Assembly (NCBI GenBank): GCA_964437145.1
Contig: CAYTFW010000010.1
Coordinates: 4,173 to 68,172 of the forward strand
Direction of reading: 5' to 3'
Source: JAFAZJ01 sp964437145
Lineage (GTDB): Bacteria > Pseudomonadota > Alphaproteobacteria > Reyranellales > Reyranellaceae
DNA: 64,000 nucleotides
Shown: positions 34,746-41,544 of the stretch, piece by piece
Position numbering within the stretch: position 1 is the stretch's first letter
Layout of the letters: each line of letters starts with the position of its first letter
Program-made: the position numbers and the translations under genes
The notes under the pieces: model-generated
Databases searched by the model: none
Told to the model about the DNA's origin: nothing
The model's input: only the letters and a program-made list of their open reading frames with translations

Positions 34746-35033
34746 ATGGCCGATTTCGAATCCGATGACGTGGTGAGGCTGCTCGCCCTCGAGCATTCTT
34801 TCTGCGCTGTCGCCCTGTTGTCGGCGGGCAACTACTCCCACCTTGCCGGTATATCGATTGAGGAAGCTAGTCGGCGGTTCCACGCGGCAACAGCCTCGCC
34901 GCTCTATGACTCGCGCAGCATTCCCAAGGACGTTCGATCTCGAATGGACCAGCATATCCGGCGGCTCTTCGATCACGTCGCGGAAATGGCGAGGGCAACT
35001 GATGCGGCGATAGCGGCGGACAAGAGAAAATAG
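34746..35033 (+). CDS. Small unknown protein downstream of the exonuclease fusion
   Basis: A 95-residue protein, probably all-helical (EHSFCAVALLSAG, DQHIRRLFDHVAEMARATDAAIA). It has no recognised domain. AGGAG lies seven bases before the ATG, and the gene starts 25 bases after the exonuclease-fusion stop, so it is a candidate partner of that protein. A hairpin terminator follows the stop at once. Confidence 0.65.
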   Translation: MADFESDDVVRLLALEHSFCAVALLSAGNYSHLAGISIEEASRRFHAATASPLYDSRSIPKDVRSRMDQHIRRLFDHVAEMARATDAAIAADKRK

Positions 35034-35036
35034 GTT

Positions 35037-35065
35037 GCCCGGCGGCCGGGTTTCAGCCGCCGGGC
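35037..35065 (+). terminator. Hairpin after the exonuclease-fusion operon
   Basis: Perfect 10-bp arms GCCCGGCGGC (35037-35046) and GCCGCCGGGC (35056-35065) flank a 9-base loop, directly after the small gene's stop at 35033. It closes the rightward cargo operon. Confidence 0.65.
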
Positions 35066-35097
35066 GTGGTGACGTCGCCTATCTCTCGGCAGGTTGT

Positions 35098-35149
35098 GGG
35101 CCGGCGCCGGGTGCAGCAGGAGTGAACAACAACACCCGGCGCCGGGCCC
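35098..35149 (-). terminator. Long hairpin ending the leftward island operon
   Basis: Arms ccggcgccgggtg (35101-35113) and its complement (35133-35145), extended by three more pairs across a bulge, sit 20 bases past the stop of the 35170 gene (leftward transcription). Together with 35037-35065 it insulates the cargo from the core. Confidence 0.65.
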
Positions 35150-35169
35150 GACCGGGGCGCAGACCCGGC

Positions 35170-35415
35170 CTATTTCGTTCCGTAGATGCTCGCCGCCATC
35201 GCGTTGAACCTCGCCTGCGTCTCCTCAAGTGACGGCTGGGCCGCGGGCTCTTTGGACAGCACGCTGTAGCTTCGCGTGATCGATCGGCGAGGGCCGCGAG
35301 CGCGGCGCGCATCCAGCGCCTGCCGGACCTCCGCCGCCAGCTCATCAACGCGCGCGCTGAACTGCGGCCGCCCGAAGCCGAGCAACGATCGCAGGCCTTC
35401 ACGAGTAATTTTCAT
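35170..35415 (-). CDS. Small unknown island protein
   Basis: An 81-residue basic protein beginning MKITREGLRSLLGFGRPQFS, with a helical centre (DELAAEVRQALDARR). No family is recognised. GGAGG precedes the ATG at 35415, deciding it over a start at 35466. It overlaps the upstream gene's 3' end by 17 bases and is the last gene of a five-gene leftward operon beginning with the terminase-like gene. Confidence 0.6.
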   Translation of the reverse strand: MKITREGLRSLLGFGRPQFSARVDELAAEVRQALDARRARGPRRSITRSYSVLSKEPAAQPSLEETQARFNAMAASIYGTK

Positions 35416-35938
35416 CGCCTTGCCTCCGTTCCAAACCGAGGATCGCGTAGACGTCGGCGTCTTCACGGCGCATCAGCGTAATGCCGTGCTCAGCGGCCCC
35501 GGTGATGATGGATTCCTCCTCAACCTCGAGCGCGTAGAGGCGCTCATCGATATCGGCCAAGCGTCGCGCGCGCTCCGCATCGTCGAGGGCCGGCCCCATC
35601 GTGGCGTGCCGCGCCGCCAGCCGCTCCGACATGATCTTGAAAACCTGCTCGCCCTGCAGCGCGCACAAGATGGCCAGCGGGCTGCGGATGTATCGTTCGT
35701 CGGGATCGATCGCGGCACCGTCGCCGGGCTGGGCGAAATGCTCGATCGGCGGCTGCCAGGTCGCGCCCTTCTCCTCGATGCGCTGCCGAAGCCGCTGCTT
35801 GGCCTTTGCCAGCGGGATTGGCGCGGCCTCGACGTCGCGGCGCTCCTGCTTCAGCGCCTCGATCTTCTCTCGCGTGCTGTCGATCTGCTCGCGCGCCGGC
35901 GCGAAGATGCTCGCAATGCTTGCCAGAACTCCCATCAT
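35399..35938 (-). CDS. Unknown island protein with coiled-coil segment
   Basis: A 179-residue protein. Residues 15-60 (REQIDSTREKIEALKQERRDVEAA region) have heptad-like charge spacing and should form a coiled coil; a second helical stretch lies at 120-145. No known domain. Its ATG overlaps the previous stop by four bases, so it is translationally coupled. Position behind a terminase-like gene suggests a phage-derived packaging or assembly-interfering function, but nothing in the sequence proves this. Confidence 0.7.
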   Translation of the reverse strand: MMGVLASIASIFAPAREQIDSTREKIEALKQERRDVEAAPIPLAKAKQRLRQRIEEKGATWQPPIEHFAQPGDGAAIDPDERYIRSPLAILCALQGEQVFKIMSERLAARHATMGPALDDAERARRLADIDERLYALEVEEESIITGAAEHGITLMRREDADVYAILGLERRQGDENYS

Positions 35939-36372
35939 GCGCCCTCCGCCGCTGCGTTACCCGGATAGGCCTGGTTGGGCGCCCCGGCACCGACGTTCAT
36001 GCTGAGCGCGTCGCTCTTCAGCAGCCCGCGCGCGATCAGCAACCGCTCGCACCGCGCGACGATCCGGCCAAGAGGCGTGTGGTGCGCCTTCGCCCTGTCG
36101 AGCACGGCGAGGGCGGCCTGTTCCCTCGCGGCGGCCTCTTCGACGGCACCAAGGCGCGCGGCGATCCGGCGTTTCAGTTCGTCGCCGCCGTCGACATGCG
36201 TACGGATCCGCTCGTTGCGTAAGGGATCGAAGCCGTCGGCCGAGATCTGCTCGCGCTTTCGGTCGCGCAGCTCGTTGTGAGTCTCGCGCCACCGATCATC
36301 GGCGGCGCGGACATGGTCGCTGGCCGCTCGCTCTTCGGCCTTCAACGCCAGATATTTCGAGACAGGGTCCAT
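35935..36372 (-). CDS. Unknown helical island protein
   Basis: A 145-residue, strongly charged, helical protein (KAEERAASDHVRAADDRWRE, then RRIAARLGAVEEAAAREQAAL), ending in a Gly/Asn/Pro-rich tail. No family is recognised. The ATG at 36372 has GGAG upstream; the alternative at 36399 has none. Coupled to the following gene by an ATGA overlap. Confidence 0.7.
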   Translation of the reverse strand: MDPVSKYLALKAEERAASDHVRAADDRWRETHNELRDRKREQISADGFDPLRNERIRTHVDGGDELKRRIAARLGAVEEAAAREQAALAVLDRAKAHHTPLGRIVARCERLLIARGLLKSDALSMNVGAGAPNQAYPGNAAAEGA

Positions 36373-36436
36373 CGTGTTCTCCGCGTGCCGGGGTACCATC
36401 CGGCGAATCCGTGGCTAAGCGAAGCGAGCGCACCGC

Positions 36437-36856
36437 TTAACCACCAATGAGATGGCGCAGCCGGTCTATGCCGAGCGGCGGCCAACCGAGCTGACGCAGC
36501 CGCCACCACACCCAACGCTCGGTGTCCGGCGGATAGTCGACACCGTGCTTGTCGTCGAACTTGGCCGCATCGCCCGTCGCATATGCCATCCAGTTTCGGC
36601 GCATCTGGCGCGCTGCGGCGAGATCGTCGAGGCGAGCGAAATGCTCGCGGCGGCAGGCCTTCAGCAGGGCGTCACGCTCGGCCAGCCTGCGGCGGTATTC
36701 GTCGCTCATGCCTCGCCTCGTGATTTTCAGCGCCCGCCGCAGCCGAGCGCCGTCGGCGGCCTCGAGCCGATCGAGCAGCTCACGCGCCGCCTCGCCGTTG
36801 GGCCGCAACCGCCGCAGCTCGGCGACGGCTTCGGCAAGGTCGAGGGACGCGCGCAT
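36437..36856 (-). CDS. Unknown island protein
   Basis: A 139-residue protein with two helical repeats rich in Arg/Leu and a distinct C terminus (ERWVWWRLRQLGWPPLGIDRLRHLIGG) seen in part as WVWWRLRQLGWPPLGIDRL. No domain recognised. It starts five bases after the terminase-like stop, so both are co-translated. The tryptophan-rich end may be an interaction surface. Confidence 0.66.
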   Translation of the reverse strand: MRASLDLAEAVAELRRLRPNGEAARELLDRLEAADGARLRRALKITRRGMSDEYRRRLAERDALLKACRREHFARLDDLAAARQMRRNWMAYATGDAAKFDDKHGVDYPPDTERWVWWRLRQLGWPPLGIDRLRHLIGG

Positions 36857-36861
36857 CTGTG

Positions 36862-37437
36862 TCAGCGCCGTTTTCGCTCGCGCCGCTCTTCGGCGACAAT
36901 GCGATCGATGATCTCACGGCCGCGGCCGGGCTTGTGCGCTATCCGCTCGAGGAGCTCATGCGCCATCGGCTCGAGGATCGCTAAGAACTTGTCCGGGTCG
37001 ACCCCGAGCTCGGCTGCCATCTCCGGCGCGACGCGGCGCGGCCATGCCCTCCATGCATCAGTTACCTCCGCGGCCAGGACGTCGAAATGCTCGGCGGCAG
37101 CGTTGGCATCAATGAGGTTCGCCTTCTCGTCCGCGAGATCCATCTCAGCGCGCTCGGCCTGCACATCGAGCCGACGATGCCGGGTGCGCCGGATCGCTTG
37201 GACGTCCCGCAGCATGACGGGGTCGAGCTTTTCGTCGCCGTCCGGGTTGCGGATCGCCGCCTCAAGCGCGCGGTCCGGATCCGTGGCCTGAGACCACTGC
37301 CGATCGGCCTTCGCGGGGTCGATGGTCCCGTCCCCGCTCAAGGTGATCTTGCCGCTCGCGATGGCACGCTGAACCGTAGCCAGGCTGCAATTTCTGTGTC
37401 GCGCGTAGGCGCGCTGGGATAGCCGTTTCGTGCTCAT
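36862..37437 (-). CDS. Nu1-like terminase small subunit / DNA-packaging protein
   Basis: A 191-residue protein. Residues 1-50 form a winged-helix-type module (LSQRAYARHRNCSLATVQRA, then SGKITLSGDGTIDPAKADRQW). The rest is helical with ERAEMDLADEKANLIDA and TDAWRAWPRRVAPEMAAEL, matching the pattern of Nu1-type small terminases in which a helix pair precedes the oligomerisation region. These bind cos or pac DNA and recruit it to the large terminase. No large subunit is present in the island. In PICIs the satellite small subunit redirects helper packaging. The call rests on pattern, not on an alignment. Confidence 0.6.
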   Translation of the reverse strand: MSTKRLSQRAYARHRNCSLATVQRAIASGKITLSGDGTIDPAKADRQWSQATDPDRALEAAIRNPDGDEKLDPVMLRDVQAIRRTRHRRLDVQAERAEMDLADEKANLIDANAAAEHFDVLAAEVTDAWRAWPRRVAPEMAAELGVDPDKFLAILEPMAHELLERIAHKPGRGREIIDRIVAEERRERKRR

Positions 37438-37449
37438 GATGGTGACACC

Positions 37450-37704
37450 TCACAAAAATCCCTTGGCGCTAGCGAACCATCGCGCCTCGGCCGCCCGCAT
37501 CTCGGGAGGCTGGCAGAGGACCCGCGCGCCCGGCCGGCCCCAGCCGCCGCGTGCCGTGCCCGCTGACGCACGTCGCCGGGTTGCCGGGCGTTGGGGTGGG
37601 GTGCGGGAAGATGCTCGCCAGCGAGCGCCGTGGTGCGTCTGGTGCGCGTCATCGCCGGCCGCCTTCGTCGCGGGATGGCGCTTGCTGATCCGCAGCCGGT
37701 CCAA
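37450..37704 (-). CDS. Possible small basic protein (weak call)
   Basis: An 84-codon frame with GC-rich third positions ends 13 bases before the terminase-like start. It lacks an ATG (TTG start), is very Arg/Ala-rich, and overlaps the previous gene by 56 bases. The C terminus (PEMRAAEARWFASAKGFL) looks protein-like. It may be a real short gene or leader; otherwise the 210-bp gap is non-coding. Confidence 0.33.
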   Translation of the reverse strand: MDRLRISKRHPATKAAGDDAHQTHHGARWRASSRTPPQRPATRRRASAGTARGGWGRPGARVLCQPPEMRAAEARWFASAKGFL

Positions 37705-37894
37705 CCTCGAGCCAGTGGCCTGGCGCCATGGCCATGGCGTTGCCGACGGTCTGCACCAGCACCAAGGCGCCGTGCTCGACGCGGAAGCCGATCGCCTCGA
37801 CGATACGCACGTCGCCGCCGGGGATGGTGATGGGCCAGCGGCGCGGGCCAGGCTCGGGTCGCGAGAAGCCCGGCAGCATGTCGGTGCCGGTCAC
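37649..37894 (-). CDS. Small unknown island protein
   Basis: An 81-residue protein with a beta-rich centre (DVRIVEAIGFRVEHGALVLVQ). No family is recognised. Its start overlaps the stop of the preceding gene by four bases (ATGA), a sign that both are real and coupled. Confidence 0.57.
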   Translation of the reverse strand: MTGTDMLPGFSRPEPGPRRWPITIPGGDVRIVEAIGFRVEHGALVLVQTVGNAMAMAPGHWLEVGPAADQQAPSRDEGGRR

Positions 37895-38118
37895 AGGTCC
37901 ACCACCAGCGTGTCGATGCCCAGCTTGGCCAGGGCGGCATTGCGCTTGGCCTTGTAGGTCTCGACCTCAGCCGGAGTGAGCGAGCCCGGCTCGGGTATCG
38001 GATCCCACTCGACGGCCATGGTGATGACCGTGCCCGGCGTCGGCTTCGGCAAGGTGATGGTGACGTGGTGTTTGCCCACTCGGAAGGTGGTGCAGAGGGC
38101 GGTGTTGCTGGTGTTCAT
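37891..38118 (-). CDS. Small unknown island protein
   Basis: A 75-residue protein: a beta-hairpin-like N-terminal half (FRVGKHHVTITLPKPTPGTV) and a helical end (VETYKAKRNAALAKLGIDTL). It is the first gene after the ori-like region in leftward direction and starts 18 bases past a hairpin. No known function; an early, regulated role is possible from its position. Confidence 0.65.
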   Translation of the reverse strand: MNTSNTALCTTFRVGKHHVTITLPKPTPGTVITMAVEWDPIPEPGSLTPAEVETYKAKRNAALAKLGIDTLVVDL

Positions 38119-38135
38119 GGTTAGCCTTCTCGGGG

Positions 38136-38165
38136 CTTACGCCCTCCCTTGGGAGGGGGCGTAAG
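38136..38165. promoter_or_regulatory. Hairpin in the leader of the small-gene operon
   Basis: CTTACGCC-CTCCC pairs with GGGAG-GG-GGCGTAAG (13 pairs, two-base bulge, two-base loop), 18 bases upstream of the 38118 start and 205 bases past the ATPase stop. It may end the replication operon, act as an attenuator, or be an operator. Confidence 0.5.
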
Positions 38166-38210
38166 ACCTATAGGGGGTGTGGGGGGGACGCGCGCGCGCA
38201 CCGCATCGTG

Positions 38211-38323
38211 GAAAATCAATGACTTGCGGGGAGGGCAAGCGCAGTGGTTGGGGGAGACAGGCGCGCGGCATGCGCAGTCGATTTTCTGTCGGCGCTGCAA
38301 CGACTTGCATGGAGGGCAAGCGC
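38211..38323. other. Ori-like repeat region next to the RepA-like gene
   Basis: The largest non-coding gap of the island core holds two 22-bp direct repeats, 20 of 22 identical (38221-38242 and 38302-38323), each containing a CTTGC/GCAAG dyad. Between them lies an inverted pair gaaaatc (38211-38217) and gattttc (38280-38286). Iteron-like repeats next to a rep gene are the layout of phage-satellite and P4-like origins. Direct proof is lacking. Confidence 0.5.
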
Positions 38324-38369
38324 GAGACCAGCGCAGAGGCGCCGGGGAGGCGCGCGCACTGCTGAAGGG

Positions 38370-39491
38370 TCATTTCGACGCCTCCGACCACCAGTCGGGC
38401 GCCTTCGCGATGCGCAGCCCTTTCGGCGACCGGGTCCGGCGCTGATCCGTCACCAGGACGCCGGTATCGATGAAGGTCTGCATCACCTTCTCGGCGTCGG
38501 CGGCCCTGAACCCATGCCGCGCCATGTAGCTGGGCAGGTAGCGGTCCTTGACGCTCGGCGCGGTGCTGAGCGGACTCTCGCGCGACCAGGCTTTTGCCAC
38601 ATGGTCTAGAACGGCCCGCTCTACAGGGCGCCGCCCCATGCGCGCGAGGGTCTCGTCCGGCGCGCCGACCAGCTCGAGCACGCCGCTGTCGGACCACCGC
38701 ATCTCGGTCTTGATGCCGGCCTTCGTGTAGTTGGCTTTGATCAACGTGAGCACGGCCGGCTCGTCGTTCGTCTGCGCCGTCAACAGCAGCGCCGATCGGG
38801 CGTGCCACACCCATGCGGTACTGCCACTGAATGCCTTGGCCGCGGACCCGTCACTTCCCTTCGACGTGTGTGTAATCAACACGATGGCGCAGGACAGTCG
38901 AGCGGCGCGGCGGTTGAGGTCTCGCAGGAATGCACCGACTCGTCGCCGGCTGATTTCTTCGTCGTCGAATACCAGGGCGGCCGAGTCGATCACCACCAGC
39001 CTCAGCCCGGCGATCGTTGCGAGCTGGGTCTCGAGGTCATTCGCGAGTGACGTCGGTTTGCCATCGCTGAAGAGGAAGATGTCGGTATCGGCCAGGCATC
39101 GAATGAACAGCCTGCCGGCGAGGTCGCGCATCGTGACGCCGAGCGTATCGTTCAAGCGACGTTGCCTCGAGTGAGGAACCTTGTCGGAATCCTCGGCGCT
39201 GATCAGAACCGCTGCGCCGCCGATGGTAGGCAGGCCCATGAAAGGCAGCGACGCGGCTATGGCTGTAGCTGCCTGCTGGCAGAGTTGGCTCTTGCCGCTG
39301 CCGCCATCACCCCCGACGACGGTGACGCTGCCGATCGGTGCATGCGTGCCGAAGGCAAACTCTGTCTTCTCGGGCTCGCGGTCGATCCAGCGGGAAACGT
39401 CGCCGGCGCGGATATCGAGAACTGATGGCGTGCGATAGCGCTCGGCCGTGTCCTGCAGTTCGTCTGGCGTGGGATGGTCGTAGCCGTTCAT
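38370..39491 (-). CDS. RepA-like AAA/RecA-fold ATPase (replicative helicase type)
   Basis: A 373-residue P-loop ATPase of the RepA/RadA-like AAA_25 group. Walker A is VVGGDGGSGKSQL (near residue 57), Walker B is LRLVVIDSAALVF, with ISAEDSDK and VLITHTSKG between and after. Hexameric helicases of plasmid RSF1010 RepA type look alike. A winged C-terminal part (about 290-373) could bind DNA. The ATG at 39491 overlaps the primase stop (ATGA) and is preferred to a start at 39545. It lies beside the ori-like repeats. Confidence 0.85.
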   Translation of the reverse strand: MNGYDHPTPDELQDTAERYRTPSVLDIRAGDVSRWIDREPEKTEFAFGTHAPIGSVTVVGGDGGSGKSQLCQQAATAIAASLPFMGLPTIGGAAVLISAEDSDKVPHSRQRRLNDTLGVTMRDLAGRLFIRCLADTDIFLFSDGKPTSLANDLETQLATIAGLRLVVIDSAALVFDDEEISRRRVGAFLRDLNRRAARLSCAIVLITHTSKGSDGSAAKAFSGSTAWVWHARSALLLTAQTNDEPAVLTLIKANYTKAGIKTEMRWSDSGVLELVGAPDETLARMGRRPVERAVLDHVAKAWSRESPLSTAPSVKDRYLPSYMARHGFRAADAEKVMQTFIDTGVLVTDQRRTRSPKGLRIAKAPDWWSEASK

Positions 39492-40450
39492 GCGGCGACC
39501 TCGCGAAATTGGTTCCAATCGCCGCGGGGCGGCGTCGAGATCCACACCTCGCGGCCCGCCTCGTGCCAGCGGGCAGCCAGCGACCGGGCAGCGCTGAGGC
39601 CTGTGCCTCTCGCGTCGTTGTCGGCATAGATGGTCAGCTGCTCGATGCCGGCGACCACGGGTAAGTCGGCCATGGTGCCGGCGGAGACGGTCGACCAGAT
39701 CGGCATCCAGTCACGCGAATCGTCCAAGCCTCGCAGCAGGGCGGCCGTCGTCTCGAGGCCTTCAGCCAGGCCCAAGCGCGTTGTGACTTCTGAGTCGTCG
39801 ACCGCGCGGATGATGCCGTTCTTCGACACGTGACCGTACAACAACAGCTTCGGCCAGGCGATCGACGCTTTGGCCGTCCGCGCGTCGTTCAAGAAGATGT
39901 AGTGAAGCGTCAACGGCGCGCCGGTCGCGAAGTCCGTGACTCTCGACACAACGGCAGGATGCGTCGTGCCGGTCTTCCAGTTCCTCACTGCAGGGTGAAA
40001 ACGAACATCGGCACAACGCAGCGGAAGTGTGTTGCGCGCGAGGAAATAGGTCTCGTCGAGGTCGACGGTCGAGCGCCACCGCGCCTCGCAGTCCGGCGAC
40101 CACCGCAGCTTGTCGGATGCCGCGGACGTGGGCTTCCTCTTGGGAGGATGCTTCAATTGAAGCATCCTGATTGTCGCTTCCCCGAGGATCTGCGTCAGCC
40201 AGTCAACCGCTTGGGCGAAGGTGCATCGGAACTCGCGGCGGACGAGCTCGATCATGTCGCCGCCTGCCCTGTCCTCGAAGCTGTTCCAGAGACCCGCCTT
40301 CTCGCCGGTGAGTGTGACGACAAGCGAGCCCTTGCGGCCATAGCGCAACTCGCGGGCGGTGCGGTCAGTAGGTTCGCCCAGAAGGGCGATAGCGATGCGC
40401 TCGGGATCGTCGGCGAGCCGCTGGCGTAGATTGTCGAGGTCGACGCTCAC
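39488..40450 (-). CDS. Toprim-domain primase-like replication protein
   Basis: A 320-residue protein. Residues about 45-95 resemble a CHC2-like primase module (GLWNSFEDRAGGDMIELV) but lack the zinc cysteines. The C-terminal half is a Toprim domain with LGLAEGLETTAALL (catalytic Glu) and LTIYADNDARGTG (DxD-type acid pair). It would prime or unwind DNA with the ATPase downstream. The GTG start at 40450 overlaps the previous stop (GTGA) and is favoured over 40495. Primase-helicase pairs of this kind mark PICIs and P4-like satellites. Confidence 0.82.
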   Translation of the reverse strand: MSVDLDNLRQRLADDPERIAIALLGEPTDRTARELRYGRKGSLVVTLTGEKAGLWNSFEDRAGGDMIELVRREFRCTFAQAVDWLTQILGEATIRMLQLKHPPKRKPTSAASDKLRWSPDCEARWRSTVDLDETYFLARNTLPLRCADVRFHPAVRNWKTGTTHPAVVSRVTDFATGAPLTLHYIFLNDARTAKASIAWPKLLLYGHVSKNGIIRAVDDSEVTTRLGLAEGLETTAALLRGLDDSRDWMPIWSTVSAGTMADLPVVAGIEQLTIYADNDARGTGLSAARSLAARWHEAGREVWISTPPRGDWNQFREVAA

Positions 40451-40647
40451 CGGTCGGCCGCCTCGTACCGCGAGACCTTCTGCAGATCTGCGCAAGGTTG
40501 GTCAGATGTCCGACGATGGGGCGCGAACATCGCCAGCGCTGCGTCGATCGCCTGGCGCGTCGGCTTCTTCGCCTGGCGGTCAGACCAGCGGCGGCGGAAG
40601 TTGGGACTTAGCTTAGGGTCGCTTTGCGCGGCGACGTCGCGCATCAT
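40447..40647 (-). CDS. Small unknown protein between AlpA and primase
   Basis: A 66-residue basic protein (FRRRWSDRQAKKPTRQAIDAAL), linked by ATGA to the excisionase-like gene upstream and by GTGA to the primase gene downstream. The chained overlaps make it likely real. No family recognised; a DNA-binding accessory is possible. Confidence 0.62.
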   Translation of the reverse strand: MMRDVAAQSDPKLSPNFRRRWSDRQAKKPTRQAIDAALAMFAPHRRTSDQPCADLQKVSRYEAADR

Positions 40648-40853
40648 GCGGCGCGCTTCGTCGCCAGCCAGGCCATCAGATCCTCGCGCATGACGATTCG
40701 GCGCTTGCCGAGCTTCAGCGTGGCCAGCTCGCCGTGCTTGATGGCCTCGTAGAGATACGACCGCCCCACGCCGGTAACGGCGGCGGCTTCGTCAACGCCG
40801 TAGCTGATCCTGTCGTTGGTGGCCGCTTCGTTGCGGCGTGCCGTGCTGTGCAT
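40644..40853 (-). CDS. AlpA-like helix-turn-helix regulator/excisionase
   Basis: A 69-residue MerR-like winged-helix protein: YGVDEAAAVTGVGRSYLYEAIKHG (recognition helix in GVGRSYLYEAI) and LGKRRIVMREDLMAWLA. This is the excisionase/AlpA (HTH_17) type found in satellites and islands, controlling integrase expression and excision. It opens the alpA-primase-helicase operon. Direct repeats at 40914-40941 lie in its promoter region. Confidence 0.82.
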   Translation of the reverse strand: MHSTARRNEAATNDRISYGVDEAAAVTGVGRSYLYEAIKHGELATLKLGKRRIVMREDLMAWLATKRAA

Positions 40854-40913
40854 GGCGACCGTCCAAGGTTGGTTGAGACGGTCTTTCAGATACTCTCAAA
40901 TCGTTGGCGATGC

Positions 40914-40941
40914 TTGGGAGAAAAAATCGGATTTTGGGAGA
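40914..40941. promoter_or_regulatory. Direct repeats in the alpA promoter region
   Basis: TTGGGAGA occurs at 40914-40921 and 40934-40941, start to start 20 bp, about two helix turns, in an AT-rich 97-bp gap. The placement just upstream of alpA suggests autoregulation or repressor binding. No clear -35/-10 pair could be assigned. Confidence 0.42.
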
Positions 40942-40950
40942 TTAAGTCGG

Positions 40951-41544
40951 TCAGTGCCTTACCACGGGTCGCCGCTTCCGGGCCGCACAGGCCGCCTCTA
41001 TCGTTGCCAGCGCTGATTTGTCGGGCGGGAGTGAATACGCCTTGCCCAGAAAAGAATCCGCGATCCACAGTGCTTGTTGGTTGGACAGGGCGTCGCCGGC
41101 CAGACTCATCACATATTCAGCGACAACGTTCCGCAGCAAATCCCGTTCCGACGCCTTCACCCGGGCCGCCAGGGTTTCGGCTGCCGCACGCGCTATCATC
41201 TCAGTCGTAAGCGACGCGGACTTGCGAGGCGCGTCTTTGATCGGCTCGCGACGCATTCTCGAAAAAACGCCGTCAAGGCGTCGGCTCTGCGCGCCTCGTG
41301 CCGCTGCGTCCTCGAGCTTCACCGCGTCCGCCTTGTACTTATCGCTCAATCGACGGACGGTCGACGCAATGGCTTGTGTAATCGATTTTGGGTTGCTGGC
41401 CGCGACGATCGTCGCGGCTTTGTGCACGCTGAGCCTCTTCGGTTTTTGCTCAACGATTAGATCAGCCATTTGGCGCAGTGCCTCGCGATCATCCAAGCCC
41501 GTGCCCTTCGGCCGGCCTCGACCCGTCCCTTCCGACTTCGTCAT
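40951..41544 (-). CDS. Unknown island protein coupled to integrase
   Basis: A 197-residue protein. The N-terminal GRGRPKGTGLDDREALRQMA has an AT-hook-like GRGRPKG core. The middle is basic and helical, and the C terminus is helical (SNQQALWIADSFLGKAYSL). ATGA overlap with the integrase stop shows co-translation, so it may assist recombination or regulate excision. No family identified. Confidence 0.7.
   Translation of the reverse strand: MTKSEGTGRGRPKGTGLDDREALRQMADLIVEQKPKRLSVHKAATIVAASNPKSITQAIASTVRRLSDKYKADAVKLEDAAARGAQSRRLDGVFSRMRREPIKDAPRKSASLTTEMIARAAAETLAARVKASERDLLRNVVAEYVMSLAGDALSNQQALWIADSFLGKAYSLPPDKSALATIEAACAARKRRPVVRH

Noticed and set aside
38137..38814. A 225-residue minus-strand protein across the ori-like region.
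   Set aside because: It overlaps the ATPase gene in another frame and is low-complexity, so it is taken as a shadow frame.
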